The notes below the pieces were generated by a model that ran no database searches, was not told the DNA's origin, and was given only the letters and a program-made list of their open reading frames with translations. DNA of 64,000 nucleotides from GCA-958296115 sp965222445. GTDB taxonomy: Bacteria; Chloroflexota; Dehalococcoidia; Lucifugimonadales; CAJWER01. The first letter of the stretch is position 1, and every line of letters begins with the position of its first letter. Location of the stretch: positions 2,356,001 through 2,420,000 of the forward strand of contig CBDCTY010000002.1 of NCBI GenBank assembly GCA_965222445.1. Direction: 5' to 3'. The position numbers and the translations under genes are program-made. This document shows positions 1 to 8,329 of the stretch, one piece after another.

Positions 1-366
1 TCTGTCGTGTGAACGGCGGATAGTCTTACCGTCTATGGCCACGACCTGGCCTTCCATCACCTCGTTGACCGCCTCGACCCACTCCATGAAGCAGGACTCG
101 AACTGAACGGGGTCCAACATTGCGAAGATCCGACCGAAGGTGTCGTGAGACGGAATACCGTTGGGGAGTTCGAGCAGACGGCTGAGCCAGTCCTTCTTGG
201 CCTTGCCGAACATCTCCACATCTACCCATGAGTCAGCTCCACATATGACGGCACAGATGGCTATGACGATGACATCTATAAGTTGGTGACGCTTGGCACG
301 GCCGGTTCGTGGGTCCTTTAGACTGGCGAATCGATCTGTCAACAGAGCTAAGATTGGACTGCTCAT
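1..366 (-). CDS. ISAs1-family transposase, N-terminal part (cut by window edge)
   Basis: The minus frame opens at ATG 366 and reaches base 1 without a stop, giving the first 122 residues. The text has the ISAs1 (H-repeat associated) layout: a short helical start with LKDPRTGRAKRHQL, a hydrophobic DVIVIAICAVICGAD stretch, the GIPSHDTFGRIFAML segment, and VVAIDGKTIRRS, which carries the first catalytic Asp of the DDE triad (DGK). The family is normally about 350-400 residues, so two thirds lie outside the window. Whether the copy is intact cannot be judged here. It abuts an IS66 remnant, so this end of the window is a mobile-element junction. Confidence 0.85.
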   Translation of the reverse strand, partial: MSSPILALLTDRFASLKDPRTGRAKRHQLIDVIVIAICAVICGADSWVDVEMFGKAKKDWLSRLLELPNGIPSHDTFGRIFAMLDPVQFESCFMEWVEAVNEVMEGQVVAIDGKTIRRSHDR

Positions 367-422
367 AAGGCCACCCTCGTACGAAGAATGGTCTTATCAT
401 ACTAGGCTCTTTCTTATACTCG

Positions 423-941
423 TCAAAATGCGATCTGGCGCACGTGCTGCGCTCGGTCAGCGAAGTGGTCCAGACCAAGACAGGGAGAGGGCGGAGCTTC
501 GGCAAGCGTCTGACGGGTCTTTTGCGAGAAGCGATGGAGCTGTGGAGGGCATATCACCGAGGAGAGGCTGCGGACTTTCGTATCCAGGCTGAACGGTTGA
601 AGCGAGAGGTGAGCTATCATCTCCGTGACCGTCCTATGTCGGATGCGGACAGCTGTCGGCTGCAGAACGAGCTGGGTTGGCACGACGATCGTGGCAACCT
701 GCTGCGCTTTCTGGACGATCCGCGCATTGAGCCGACCAACAACCGTGCTGAGCGAGCGCTCCGCCCGGCAGTGATCGCGCGGAAGGTATCGCACTGCTCG
801 AAGACGGTGGAGGGCGCCGATGCGTTCTCGGCGTTCACCAGCGTAATCAGGACGTTGGAACGCAATGGAGGCGACCAGCCTGTCGTGGACCGGCTCTGCG
901 CTGTTTTCAGCGGCCCTCCCGTTCACTCCCCTTCAGTCTGA
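423..941 (+). pseudogene. IS66-family transposase, C-terminal remnant
   Basis: The frame from about 423 to the stop at 941 encodes the C-terminal third of an IS66 (DDE_Tnp_IS66) transposase. It contains LLRFLDDPRIEPTNNRAER followed by ALRPAVIARKVSH and a FSAFTSVIRTLERNG helix; the final catalytic Glu lies in NNRAER. GTG 444 is the first usable start, but the N-terminal zinc-finger and helix-turn-helix part and the first two catalytic Asp residues are missing. The 5' break lies next to the start of the ISAs1 copy on the other strand, so it is a truncated leftover. No partner orfA/orfB gene is visible. Confidence 0.8.
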
Positions 942-1071
942 ACGTCTCTCTCCCTGCCAGCCGCTAATCAATTACGAAATTAGCTTCTTCATCATGTCGC
1001 TCCCTTCCTGGGATTCACCATCGGGACGGCAGGAAAGTGTTCTTGCTGTCGTGCCGAAAAGGGCTCGTAAA

Positions 1072-1106
1072 GCGCGCCCCCGGTGTGCAGGATACCGGGG
1101 GCGCGC
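1072..1106 (-). terminator. Strong GC hairpin downstream of the 1132-1656 gene
   Basis: Thirteen bases (GCGCGCCCCCGGT) are perfectly complementary to the matching arm ending at 1106, with a 9-base loop. It lies 26 bases past the stop of the minus-strand secreted-protein gene. There is no long T-run, so it may be an imperfect intrinsic terminator or an mRNA 3' stabiliser. Confidence 0.55.
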
Positions 1107-1131
1107 CCGTGCAATGGGGGGATAGGGTTGC

Positions 1132-1656
1132 CTACTCCGTAACAGACCCAGTCGGCCCTTCCTCGCCGTCCGTGCCCTCCTCGATGATCTCGACGGCGGT
1201 GGTGGTGTTCCCGTCAGCGTCGGTCTCCGTAGTGGTTCGCGTGATGGTGCGGTCCGCATTGTACGTATCGGTGACTACGTATCTTTCACCGTTCTCGCCG
1301 AGCGATTCCTCGATGATACTGATGCAATCCAAGCACCAAGGCTTCTCGTCACCGATGGCCCAATAGCCGAACTCTCCAACGTAACCGATGTGTATGCTGT
1401 GGTCATCGAGGTCGTATACAGGTGCCGGGTATACATCGCTGTCGCCGAACAGGTCTGCGGTCCTTGCGACGCCGGCCGCCGCGCCGGTACTGTTGCCGAC
1501 CTCGAACCATTCGGGCGTCCACGTTCCATCCTCGTTCTGCTGGGGCAGGCCTATCATCCAGTCGTCGTCAGAAGGGTCCTGCGCCATCAGGATGCCCGTT
1601 GTCGCCGCCGCCACTGTCGCAATCACCAGTACCAACAGAATGACAATCTTCCTCAT
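1132..1656 (-). CDS. Small secreted protein of unknown function
   Basis: 174 residues. An N-terminal signal peptide is clear: MRKIV, then a hydrophobic run to about residue 25 and a cut near MAQD. The mature part is acidic, with two Cys close together (WCLDC, about residue 108) and a C-terminal Thr-rich stretch (TITRTTTETDADGNTTT) that looks like beta-hairpin repeats. A GGAAGG Shine-Dalgarno lies just before the ATG. No family recognised. A GC hairpin follows the stop. It is probably exported; function unknown. Confidence 0.6.
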   Translation of the reverse strand: MRKIVILLVLVIATVAAATTGILMAQDPSDDDWMIGLPQQNEDGTWTPEWFEVGNSTGAAAGVARTADLFGDSDVYPAPVYDLDDHSIHIGYVGEFGYWAIGDEKPWCLDCISIIEESLGENGERYVVTDTYNADRTITRTTTETDADGNTTTAVEIIEEGTDGEEGPTGSVTE

Positions 1657-1709
1657 TGGTTTCCTTCCTTTCGTTCAACTACCGAGGCGGAAAGACCCAA
1701 TGTGGGGCA

Positions 1710-2147
1710 CTATGGCAACTCGTGTCCGAGCGAGGAGTATACATCACTGTCGCCCTTCCAAGTTCCACCTATCCTGACGCCGGCATTGGCGATGTTCATG
1801 TACTTGGTGTCGCCGCACGGCGTGGTCGCCCCATGATTTTGGTAGACACTGAACGTGTGCACGCGCCGGCTGTTGTACCCATAGTTCGAGTAAATGCAGG
1901 TGCGCCATCCGCCCCAGGTCTTGTGCAGCAGTTCCCATTTGGCCCTCATGTCTCCGCGGTCTCGTGCCTTCCTGCCCGCGCACTCATAGGGCGTATGCTT
2001 CTTGGAGCGGATGGTGGACTTCGAGTAGCCCCCACCGGACCCATGGGAGATCTCGGAACGTACACTGAGGCAGTCGGTGTCGTCGAAATGGGTGCCCGCA
2101 GAAGGGCGCGGGCCACAGATAGCAGACCGCGCCCTTGTGCTACTCAC
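1710..2147 (-). CDS. Cys-containing hypothetical protein
   Basis: 145 residues from GTG 2147, which overlaps the stop of the upstream small membrane protein gene by 8 bases, so translation may be coupled. The first 18 residues look like non-coding sequence read in frame. From about THFDDTDCLSV onward the protein is rich in Gly, Tyr, Ser and aromatic residues with four Cys (DDTDC, YECAG, RTCIY, TPCGD). This pattern fits an extracellular disulfide-bonded domain. No signal peptide is seen with this start, so the true N-terminus may have been lost. No family recognised. Confidence 0.4.
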   Translation of the reverse strand: MSSTRARSAICGPRPSAGTHFDDTDCLSVRSEISHGSGGGYSKSTIRSKKHTPYECAGRKARDRGDMRAKWELLHKTWGGWRTCIYSNYGYNSRRVHTFSVYQNHGATTPCGDTKYMNIANAGVRIGGTWKGDSDVYSSLGHELP

Positions 2148-2433
2148 CGCTCATGCCCAAGAAGAGCCTGAGTATCCGTCCTAAGTCCTCTATGCTCTCC
2201 GCCATCTTCGTTGCTGTTTCGTACTCCTGTTCAAGCGTCGCCTTGCCCACATGGTAGTCCATGTAGAGCGAGGCAAACAGCAAGATGGCAATGGACATTA
2301 GGAGCACCCCGAGGGCAATTGTCCTTCGGTCCTTCGTCCACAGGGTGAGGCCGAAGCCCACAACGGCAAGCAGTAGGCTACAAACCCCGATGATGAGCAG
2401 CACATTCATCAGCCCAATGTCTAGCAGTTCCAT
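2140..2433 (-). CDS. Small two-helix membrane protein
   Basis: 97 residues. Two hydrophobic segments are visible at about residues 7-31 (MNVLLIIGVCSLLLAVVGFGL) and 39-57 (TIALGVLLMSIAILLFASL), joined by a short charged loop (WTKDRRT). A predicted helical tail rich in Glu follows (LEQEYETATKMAESIEDLG). It resembles small inner-membrane proteins of unknown role. It lies upstream of, and overlaps, the 1710-2147 gene in the same direction. Confidence 0.55.
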   Translation of the reverse strand: MELLDIGLMNVLLIIGVCSLLLAVVGFGLTLWTKDRRTIALGVLLMSIAILLFASLYMDYHVGKATLEQEYETATKMAESIEDLGRILRLFLGMSGE

Positions 2434-2618
2434 TTGTCAGTCCGCTTGCCAGCAACTAGTTCTCCGGCTGCTAACGCCCAGCACCAGGGGACGATGTATA
2501 GACATAAGCGCCTCCTTCCATCGAGCGTCTACCATCCATGATAGGCGCGGCGTGTTGCATTGGCGTTACGATCAAGCCCATATTCGTTACTTTCTTGTGA
2601 CTTTTTTCGGCGCCAGGG

Positions 2619-2653
2619 TTGAATAGACCAGTCTGACCGGATATAATACCGGC
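2619..2653 (+). promoter_or_regulatory. Promoter for the Phd/PIN operon, apparently leaderless
   Basis: A TTGAAT box (2619-2624), a 17-base spacer and a perfect TATAAT (2642-2647) are followed after only six bases by the ATG at 2654. Transcription should start at or next to the start codon, and no Shine-Dalgarno fits in the gap. The layout is shared with the starts at 21184, 39518 and 56075. Confidence 0.65.
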
Positions 2654-2923
2654 ATGAGCATCACCTATTCGACATACGAAGCGAAGGCCAAGTTCTCGGA
2701 GATCATCCGGCGCGTCCGTGACGGCAAGACCGTAACCGTGTCGTACAGAGGAGAGCCTGTGGCGGAAATCCGTCCGCTGGAGAGATCGACCACCATAGAG
2801 CAGCGCACCCAGGAGCTGGAGCGGCGGGGGGTGCTGGTCGGGCCTCGCGAGCCTAGGACTCCATTCGAGGGCGGCGTTCACGTCCCTGGCGCCCTGAAGA
2901 CGTTCCTCGAACAGCGCGACTGA
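2654..2923 (+). CDS. Phd/YefM-family antitoxin
   Basis: 89 residues. The N-terminal part, MSITYSTYEAKAKFSEIIRR followed by VRDGKTVTVSYRGEPVAEIRPL, is the Phd/YefM DNA-binding dimer fold: the YEAKAKFSE helix, then the strand-turn-strand G-x-PVAEI signature. The C-terminal tail after about residue 55 would wrap and block the toxin. The stop overlaps the toxin start by one base (TGATG). Such antitoxins repress their own promoter; the operator would overlap the promoter just upstream, which is inference. Confidence 0.85.
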   Translation: MSITYSTYEAKAKFSEIIRRVRDGKTVTVSYRGEPVAEIRPLERSTTIEQRTQELERRGVLVGPREPRTPFEGGVHVPGALKTFLEQRD

Positions 2924-3312
2924 TGAGCATCGCCTACGTCGACTCTTCTGCGATCATTGGCATTGCATTCCAGGATCCCGGATGGGCCTCCATGGAGCGG
3001 CGCCTTGGCGAGTTCTCCGGTCTGCATTCTTCCAACCTGCTCGAGGCCGAGGTCCGAGCCGCGTATGCCCGAATGGGGGTAGAGTTCGACGTTCGCGTCC
3101 TCTCCGGCATCAGGTGGGTGCTCCCAGACCGCCCCCTGACCACTGAGCTCCAAGCGGCCCTGGCAGCCGGCTTCCTCAGGGGGGCCGACCTCTGGCACGT
3201 CGCGACCGCCCTCTATGTCGCCCCCAAGCCGAGCGACATCTCCTTCGTTACTCTCGACAGCCCCCAGAAGTCCGTCGCCAGCACCCTCGGCTTCCATATA
3301 GTTGCAGCCTGA
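2923..3312 (+). CDS. PIN-domain (VapC-like) ribonuclease toxin
   Basis: 129 residues with the PIN acidic set: Asp7 in AYVDSSAI, a Glu in NLLEAEVRAAY, an Asp in GADLWHVATAL and an Asp in FVTLDSPQ. These bind Mg/Mn for RNA cleavage. The size fits VapC. It sits directly after the Phd-type antitoxin with a one-base overlap, so the pair is a complete type II toxin-antitoxin module. The RNA target cannot be told from sequence. Confidence 0.82.
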   Translation: MSIAYVDSSAIIGIAFQDPGWASMERRLGEFSGLHSSNLLEAEVRAAYARMGVEFDVRVLSGIRWVLPDRPLTTELQAALAAGFLRGADLWHVATALYVAPKPSDISFVTLDSPQKSVASTLGFHIVAA

Positions 3313-3543
3313 GTAGTAACAGGGTACACTTCTACTCGGGGATAGAACGGCTGTGCGAGATAAGGGATCGACGGCGCATCCCGTCCCCGTACGTAGCGAA
3401 GGTCGAGCGCATCCTCACCCAACACAGTTATAGCTCTCTTGAGCCAATGGCAGTTCGGCGCCGAGTGATGTGATAGTATCTCGACGTTCAGGCAAGCAGC
3501 TGCCGGGTGAGGAGCTCGCCCCTGGGCTGGACGGAGGGCCGCC

Positions 3544-4233
3544 GTGACTTCCATCATTGCGGAGCGGAGCGTGGAGCCCTGGCGCCGCCGACTGTACTTG
3601 CCCGCGTACCGGACCAGCGACGCGGCGAGGTACTCCGGTGTTGCCGCCCAAACGGTTACGCATTGGCATCATGGGGACGGCCGGCTTGGGCCGGCATTGC
3701 CTGGTCACCAGAAGCAGAAGCACCTCTCATACCTCCAACTGGTTGAGGTCGCGTTCGTCGCCACCTTCCGGAAGCTCGGTGTGTCGCTTCAACGGATACG
3801 CAAGGCGCGGACCTATGCCGCTCAGGTGTTGAACGCCGAGTATCCATTCGCCGAGTACAAGTGGCTTACCGAAGGCCATCATGCAATGCTGGATCTGATT
3901 GACGTGGATGACGACGCGTCGATCGGCAGCCTCGTCGTGGGTGACGCTCATGGACAGATCGCCTGGCAAGAGATGGTCGGCGCGCGGTTCGCACAGTTCG
4001 ACTATGAAGAGGACATGGCTCTGATATGGCACGTCCAAGGGAGAAACAACCCTGTAGTCATAGACCCCCGGATATCATTTGGAGCTCCTACGGTAAGGGG
4101 TATCCCCACGTGGGTACTGAAAGGACGCTGGAGCGCAGGGGAGAGCGTCACGGATATTAGGGACGACTTTGGACTTGGCGAAGAAGAGATCACGCATGGC
4201 TTGGTTTTCGAAGGGATCCAACCGGCTGCCTGA
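3544..4233 (+). CDS. Antitoxin-like protein: MerR-type HTH plus DUF433
   Basis: 229 residues from GTG 3544, with GGAGG six bases upstream. The N-terminal half has a MerR-like winged helix (YRTSDAARYSGVAAQTVTHW, then LSYLQLVEVAFVATFRKLGV). The C-terminal part is a DUF433 domain (PVVIDPRISFGAPTVRGIPT, then ESVTDIRDDFGLGEEEI). DUF433 proteins are known as VapB45-type antitoxins. The next gene, three bases downstream, is the expected VapC45-type partner. It probably binds the toxin and represses the operon, which is inference from the family. Confidence 0.75.
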   Translation: MTSIIAERSVEPWRRRLYLPAYRTSDAARYSGVAAQTVTHWHHGDGRLGPALPGHQKQKHLSYLQLVEVAFVATFRKLGVSLQRIRKARTYAAQVLNAEYPFAEYKWLTEGHHAMLDLIDVDDDASIGSLVVGDAHGQIAWQEMVGARFAQFDYEEDMALIWHVQGRNNPVVIDPRISFGAPTVRGIPTWVLKGRWSAGESVTDIRDDFGLGEEEITHGLVFEGIQPAA

Positions 4234-4236
4234 GCG

Positions 4237-4662
4237 ATGGTGGACACTGAACTCGGACTGGCCCCCGACGCCTCTCCGGTGCTGTTCTTCGACAGGGATG
4301 TCGGAATCACCCTGCCGCAGGCGCTCGGCGTCCTCAAGCTGCCGACTCGCGTCGAGTATCACCAAGAGCACTTCCCCATCGACGCGCGGGACGACGACTG
4401 GATGCCTGGAGTAGGCAGCTTGGGATGGACCCTGATAGGCCACGATAGCCGCCACCACCAGGAAGAGTCGGAGCTCTCGGCCATCAAACAGCATGAGATC
4501 GGGTGCTTCTACCTGTGGGGAGCTGGAGCATTTAGATGGGAGAAAATGCGATGCTTCCTGCGCGCCTATGAGAACATCCTCGAAGCCGCGGCCAGGACAC
4601 CCCGGCCATTCATCTACAGAGTCACCGAGAAGGGCCGACTCACATCCGTTACCATCTCATAG
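4237..4662 (+). CDS. VapC45-like PIN-type toxin
   Basis: 141 residues. The start VLFFDRDVGITLPQALGVL matches the VapC45/DUF5615-like PIN fold, where the first acidic residues (FFDRD) are followed by a DDDWM...VGSLGWTLIGHD segment. The middle contains an IKQHEIGCFYLWG strand. It lies three bases after the DUF433 antitoxin-like gene, so the two form a toxin-antitoxin pair different in type from the Phd/PIN pair just upstream. The methyltransferase-nuclease gene starts 12 bases later and may share transcription. Confidence 0.7.
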   Translation: MVDTELGLAPDASPVLFFDRDVGITLPQALGVLKLPTRVEYHQEHFPIDARDDDWMPGVGSLGWTLIGHDSRHHQEESELSAIKQHEIGCFYLWGAGAFRWEKMRCFLRAYENILEAAARTPRPFIYRVTEKGRLTSVTIS

Positions 4663-4674
4663 AGACAGACCCCC

Positions 4675-6309
4675 ATGACCAACACCCTCTACTACGGCGA
4701 CAACCTCGACATCCTCCGGCAGCACGTCCCCGACGAGTCGGTGGACCTCGTCTACCTCGACCCGCCCTTCAACTCCAACGCCAACTACAACGTGCTGTTC
4801 AAGGAGCAGTCCGGCGAGGCCTCGCCCGCGCAGATCAGGGCCTTCACCGACACCTGGGAGTGGACCCAGGAGGCCGAGCGCACCTACGAGCAGGAGATCA
4901 TCACCAACCCCGGCACCCCCGCCAACGTCAAGGAGATGATCTCCGCATTCCGCCAGTTCATCGGCAGCAACGCCATGATGGCGTACCTCGTCATGATGAC
5001 GCCCCGCCTCGTCGAGCTCCGCCGCGTCCTCAAACCCACCGGCTCCATCTACCTCCACTGCGACCCCACCGCCAGCCACTACCTCAAGCTGCTCATGGAC
5101 ACCATCTTCGGCCCCACCAGCTTTCGTAATGAAGTCGCTTGGCGTAGAACGACAAGTCATAGCGACGCAAAAGGCTTGGGAAGGGTCCACGACACAATAC
5201 TTCTTTACAACAAGAGTTCTACATTTACATGGAATAGCGTTTTCCAACCGCTAAACCCTGAATATGTAGAAAACTATTACCGATACGAAGACTCTGATGG
5301 ACGCAGGTTCATGTCGGCGGACTTGTCCGCTGCGGGTTCTGGCCCTACACGCAATTTTGGCGAGCGAGGGACAATCACACCGCCTGAAGGGCGACATTGG
5401 ATGCACGACGACGCTGGCATCGAAAAGCTCTTGAAGAATAACAAGATCTACTGGACTCGAAATGGAATCCCCAGACTGAAGGTCTATCTTGATGAGAATC
5501 CAGGCATGCCCGCACAGGACGTCTGGGCAGACATTCTCCCACTGCGGTCGTGGCACAGTGAACGCCTTGGCTACCCTACCCAGAAGCCGCAAGCCCTACT
5601 GGAGCGCATCATCCAGGCGTCCTCCAGCGAAGGCGACGTCGTGCTCGACCCGTTCTGCGGCTGCGGCACGGCCGTCGCGGCCGCCGAGAACCTCAAGCGC
5701 CGCTGGATCGGCATCGACGTCACACATCTGGCCGTGGCCCTCATGAAGAGCCGCCTGAGGACAGCCTTCGACCTCCACCCCGGCGCCGACTACCAGGTCG
5801 TCGGGGAGCCCGCGGACGTCGGCAGCGCGCGAGCACTGGCCGAGCAGGACCGCTACCAGTTCCAGTACTGGGCCATGTCGCTTCTGGAGGCGCTGCCGCG
5901 CGAGCGGGACGGGCGCAGGGGCGCAGACAGGGGCATCGACGGCGTCGTCCACTTCATCGACGGACCGCGCCGGGCGACGAAGAAGGCCATCGTCCAGGTC
6001 AAGAGCGGCAGGGTGTCGTCGCCGCACATCCGCGACCTGAAGGGGACCGTCGAGCGCGAGAAGGCCGACCTGGGCCTCTTCATCACGCTGGAGGAGCCGA
6101 CCCGCGACATGCGTACCGAAGCCGCCAGCGCCGGCTTCTACCACTCGGAGATATGGCAGCGGAACTACGCCAGGATGCAGATCCGAACCATCGCCGAGCT
6201 GCTCGACGGCAACGCCTTCGACGTCCCGCCCCACCCGTCCATGTACCAACCCGCCCAGCGCGTCCGCCGCCCCGAAGGCCGCCAGACCACCATGCCCGAC
6301 ACGGTGTAG
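4675..6309 (+). CDS. Beta-class DNA methyltransferase fused to an Mrr-like nuclease domain
   Basis: 544 residues. Motif IV DPPF is at 29-32 and the AdoMet motif DPFCGCGT at 325-332, in the order of beta-class N6-adenine/N4-cytosine methyltransferases; the region between them (about 150-310) is the target-recognition part. The C-terminus (about 395-515) has a restriction-endonuclease-like pattern: GID422G, then QVK443SG after a strand, as in Mrr-type PD-(D/E)XK nucleases with Gln in place of Glu. One chain may therefore both methylate and cut. The recognition segment, about 5120-5580, is visibly more AT-rich than the GC-rich ends, as if swapped in. The ATPase gene follows after 27 bases. Confidence 0.85.
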   Translation: MTNTLYYGDNLDILRQHVPDESVDLVYLDPPFNSNANYNVLFKEQSGEASPAQIRAFTDTWEWTQEAERTYEQEIITNPGTPANVKEMISAFRQFIGSNAMMAYLVMMTPRLVELRRVLKPTGSIYLHCDPTASHYLKLLMDTIFGPTSFRNEVAWRRTTSHSDAKGLGRVHDTILLYNKSSTFTWNSVFQPLNPEYVENYYRYEDSDGRRFMSADLSAAGSGPTRNFGERGTITPPEGRHWMHDDAGIEKLLKNNKIYWTRNGIPRLKVYLDENPGMPAQDVWADILPLRSWHSERLGYPTQKPQALLERIIQASSSEGDVVLDPFCGCGTAVAAAENLKRRWIGIDVTHLAVALMKSRLRTAFDLHPGADYQVVGEPADVGSARALAEQDRYQFQYWAMSLLEALPRERDGRRGADRGIDGVVHFIDGPRRATKKAIVQVKSGRVSSPHIRDLKGTVEREKADLGLFITLEEPTRDMRTEAASAGFYHSEIWQRNYARMQIRTIAELLDGNAFDVPPHPSMYQPAQRVRRPEGRQTTMPDTV

Positions 6310-6336
6310 AATCGGAACGAGGCGCACGAGGTTCTC

Positions 6337-7512
6337 ATGGCTCGACGAGAGAGACAGGACAACCGAAGGACATATCGGTTCACGGGGCTGACCCTGGAGA
6401 ACTGGCGAAACTTCGTGAATGTCGACGTCGAGCTTGAACGACGAGCGTTCCTCATCGGACCCAACGGGTCTGGCAAGTCAAACCTCCTAGATGCGTTCCG
6501 CTTCCTGTACGACATCGCAACCGTTGGCGGAGGATTCCAGGAAGCCGTGAGGAGGCGCGGCGGCGTGTCTGGAATCCGAGCCCTGTCCGCCCGCCGATAC
6601 TCAGATGTGGGCATTAGCGTGACCGTCGGCAATGACGAGGAAGAGACCCTCTGGGAGTATAGGGTCCGATTTGCCCAGGACAACGTTCGCCGCCCGTTCA
6701 TCAAGGAAGAGACCGTCATCCACAACGGGAGGGTCCTTCTCAACAGGCCAGACGCGGAGGACGAGAGCGACCCGCAGAGAAAGTCGCAGACATATCTCGA
6801 GCAGGTCAACGTCAACAGGGAATTCCGAGAGCTGGTCGACTTCCTGGGCTCGGTTCGCTACAGGCATATCGTTCCCCAGCTTGTGCGCGATCCGGACCGT
6901 TCCATCGGCCGTGAGAACGATCCATTCGGGGGCGACTTCCTCGATCAGGTCGCCCGTACCCAGGCCAGGACACTGCATTCCCGGCTCCGCCGCATTACAA
7001 AGGCTCTCCAGGTGGCGGTGCCGCAACTCCAGGAATTGGAGCTTTGGCGAGACGAACGCGGTACTCCTCACCTGCGTGGCAGGTACGAGCACTGGCGCTA
7101 CCAGGGCGCCTGGCAGAATGAGCAGGACCTATCCGATGGCACACTTCGGCTGCTGGGATTCCTCTGGTCGGTCATCGAGGGCGGCGGTCCCCTGCTTCTC
7201 GAAGAGCCTGAGCTTTCGCTGCACCCAGAAGTAGTGCGGCACCTCCCGCAGCTAATAGCGCGCGCGCAGCGGGGGGGTGGTCGGCAGATCATCATGAGCA
7301 CTCACTCAGCGGATCTGCTCCAGGACAGGGGTATCGGCATGGACGAGGTACTGCTATTGAAGCCAGCGAAGGAGGGAACCAAAGTCCACTCCGCCGGTTC
7401 GGACAACCAAATACGACATCTGCTCGAAGCTGGGATAAGCATGGCCGACGCGGCGATTCCACACACGCGTCCCGAGAATTCGGAGCAGTTGGCAATATTC
7501 GCAGACCTTTGA
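6337..7512 (+). CDS. AAA (ABC/OLD-like) ATPase of a two-gene defence pair
   Basis: 391 residues. Walker A GPNGSGKS is at 41-48, the ABC-like signature LSDGTLRLLGF near 265-275, Walker B LLLEEPELSLHP near 286-297, and an H-loop STHS with His at 323. This is the RecF/SMC-like AAA_15/AAA_21 architecture without a nuclease domain. The next gene overlaps its stop by four bases (TTGA) and encodes a TOPRIM-like partner. ATPase plus TOPRIM pairs of this kind are seen in AbiL, PARIS, RloAB and OLD-type systems. Its position after a methyltransferase-nuclease fusion suggests a defence role, which is inference. Confidence 0.82.
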   Translation: MARRERQDNRRTYRFTGLTLENWRNFVNVDVELERRAFLIGPNGSGKSNLLDAFRFLYDIATVGGGFQEAVRRRGGVSGIRALSARRYSDVGISVTVGNDEEETLWEYRVRFAQDNVRRPFIKEETVIHNGRVLLNRPDAEDESDPQRKSQTYLEQVNVNREFRELVDFLGSVRYRHIVPQLVRDPDRSIGRENDPFGGDFLDQVARTQARTLHSRLRRITKALQVAVPQLQELELWRDERGTPHLRGRYEHWRYQGAWQNEQDLSDGTLRLLGFLWSVIEGGGPLLLEEPELSLHPEVVRHLPQLIARAQRGGGRQIIMSTHSADLLQDRGIGMDEVLLLKPAKEGTKVHSAGSDNQIRHLLEAGISMADAAIPHTRPENSEQLAIFADL

Positions 7513-8132
7513 CCTCCGGCGAATCCAGCGTAGCCGTCTCGGGAGCCGTCGAAGGCATACTAGACGAGGCGGTAATGCGCAGACTGGCCGCGGACCTCGG
7601 CATCCACGTGAGGGCGGTATTTGGCAGGAGCGGCAAGCCTCAGCGAAGGGCCAGGATCGACGGATACAATGAGGCTGCGAGATTCGCACTATGGCTAGTC
7701 CTCGTAGACTTGGACGACGAATTCGAATGTGCGCCGTCGCTTCGAGCCGAGTGGCTCCCAAACCCGGCCGAGCACATGTATCTTCGCGTAGCAGTTCGCG
7801 AGATAGAGAGTTGGCTGCTCGCCGATAGCGCGGGAATCGCAGCGTTCCTGAGTGTGCCGGTGCGCAGGGTCCCGCGCACCGTCGACGACCTCGACAACCC
7901 CAAACACACGCTTATCGAATTGGCCCGAAGCTCCCGCAGCAGAGCCATTCGTGAAGATATGGTGCCGCGGCCTGGAAGTGGAGCATCGATAGGCCCGGCG
8001 TACACGTCTCGTATGTCGGAGTTTGTCGGCAAACAGGGGCGTGGCCGATGGCAGCCCACATCCGCAGCCCAAGTGTCGCCAAGCCTGTCGAGGTGCATCC
8101 TCGCCTTGACGGAATTGCGTGGCGCAGCCTAG
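7509..8132 (+). CDS. DUF4276/TOPRIM-like partner of the ATPase
   Basis: 207 residues from TTG 7509. The N-terminal VSGAVEGILDEAVMRRLAADL carries the invariant Glu of TOPRIM-like folds. WLVLVDLDDEFECAP supplies the D-x-D acidic pair, and LRVAVREIESWLLAD matches the conserved EIESWLLAD segment of DUF4276. These residues would bind metal for nuclease activity. It overlaps the ATPase gene, so the two are co-translated. No single named system can be assigned from sequence alone. Confidence 0.72.
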   Translation: MTSGESSVAVSGAVEGILDEAVMRRLAADLGIHVRAVFGRSGKPQRRARIDGYNEAARFALWLVLVDLDDEFECAPSLRAEWLPNPAEHMYLRVAVREIESWLLADSAGIAAFLSVPVRRVPRTVDDLDNPKHTLIELARSSRSRAIREDMVPRPGSGASIGPAYTSRMSEFVGKQGRGRWQPTSAAQVSPSLSRCILALTELRGAA

Positions 8133-8187
8133 GCAGTGTTGACATTTGAGATACCGGGCATTTCATAACCGAGTAAGCCGTCCAAAT

Positions 8188-8280
8188 TGTCATTCTGAGG
8201 AGCAAAGCGACGAAGAATCTAAAGCCTATGCCTGTAATGCCGCTACCGCTTTAGATTCCTCACTGCGTTCGGAATGACAT
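8188..8280. repeat. Inverted intergenic repeat, CATTCTGAGGAGC/GGAATGACA family
   Basis: Begins TGTCATTCTGAGGAGCAAAG and ends CTGCGTTCGGAATGACAT, with CGAAGAATCTA and TTAGATTCCTC inside, so the whole unit can fold back. Related copies are at 17688-17925 (interrupted by a mobile element) and 53008-53120. It fills the gap between the ATPase pair and the convergent PIN toxin gene and could serve both as a transcription end, which is inference. Confidence 0.7.
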
Positions 8281-8329
8281 GAAACCGGAATGTCAACACA
8301 ACCTAGCCAACCCCAACCCGAATTCCACG

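Noticed and set aside
5596..6327. Minus open frame opposite the methyltransferase 3' end
   Set aside because: Antisense shadow with low-complexity Gly/Val/Arg text.
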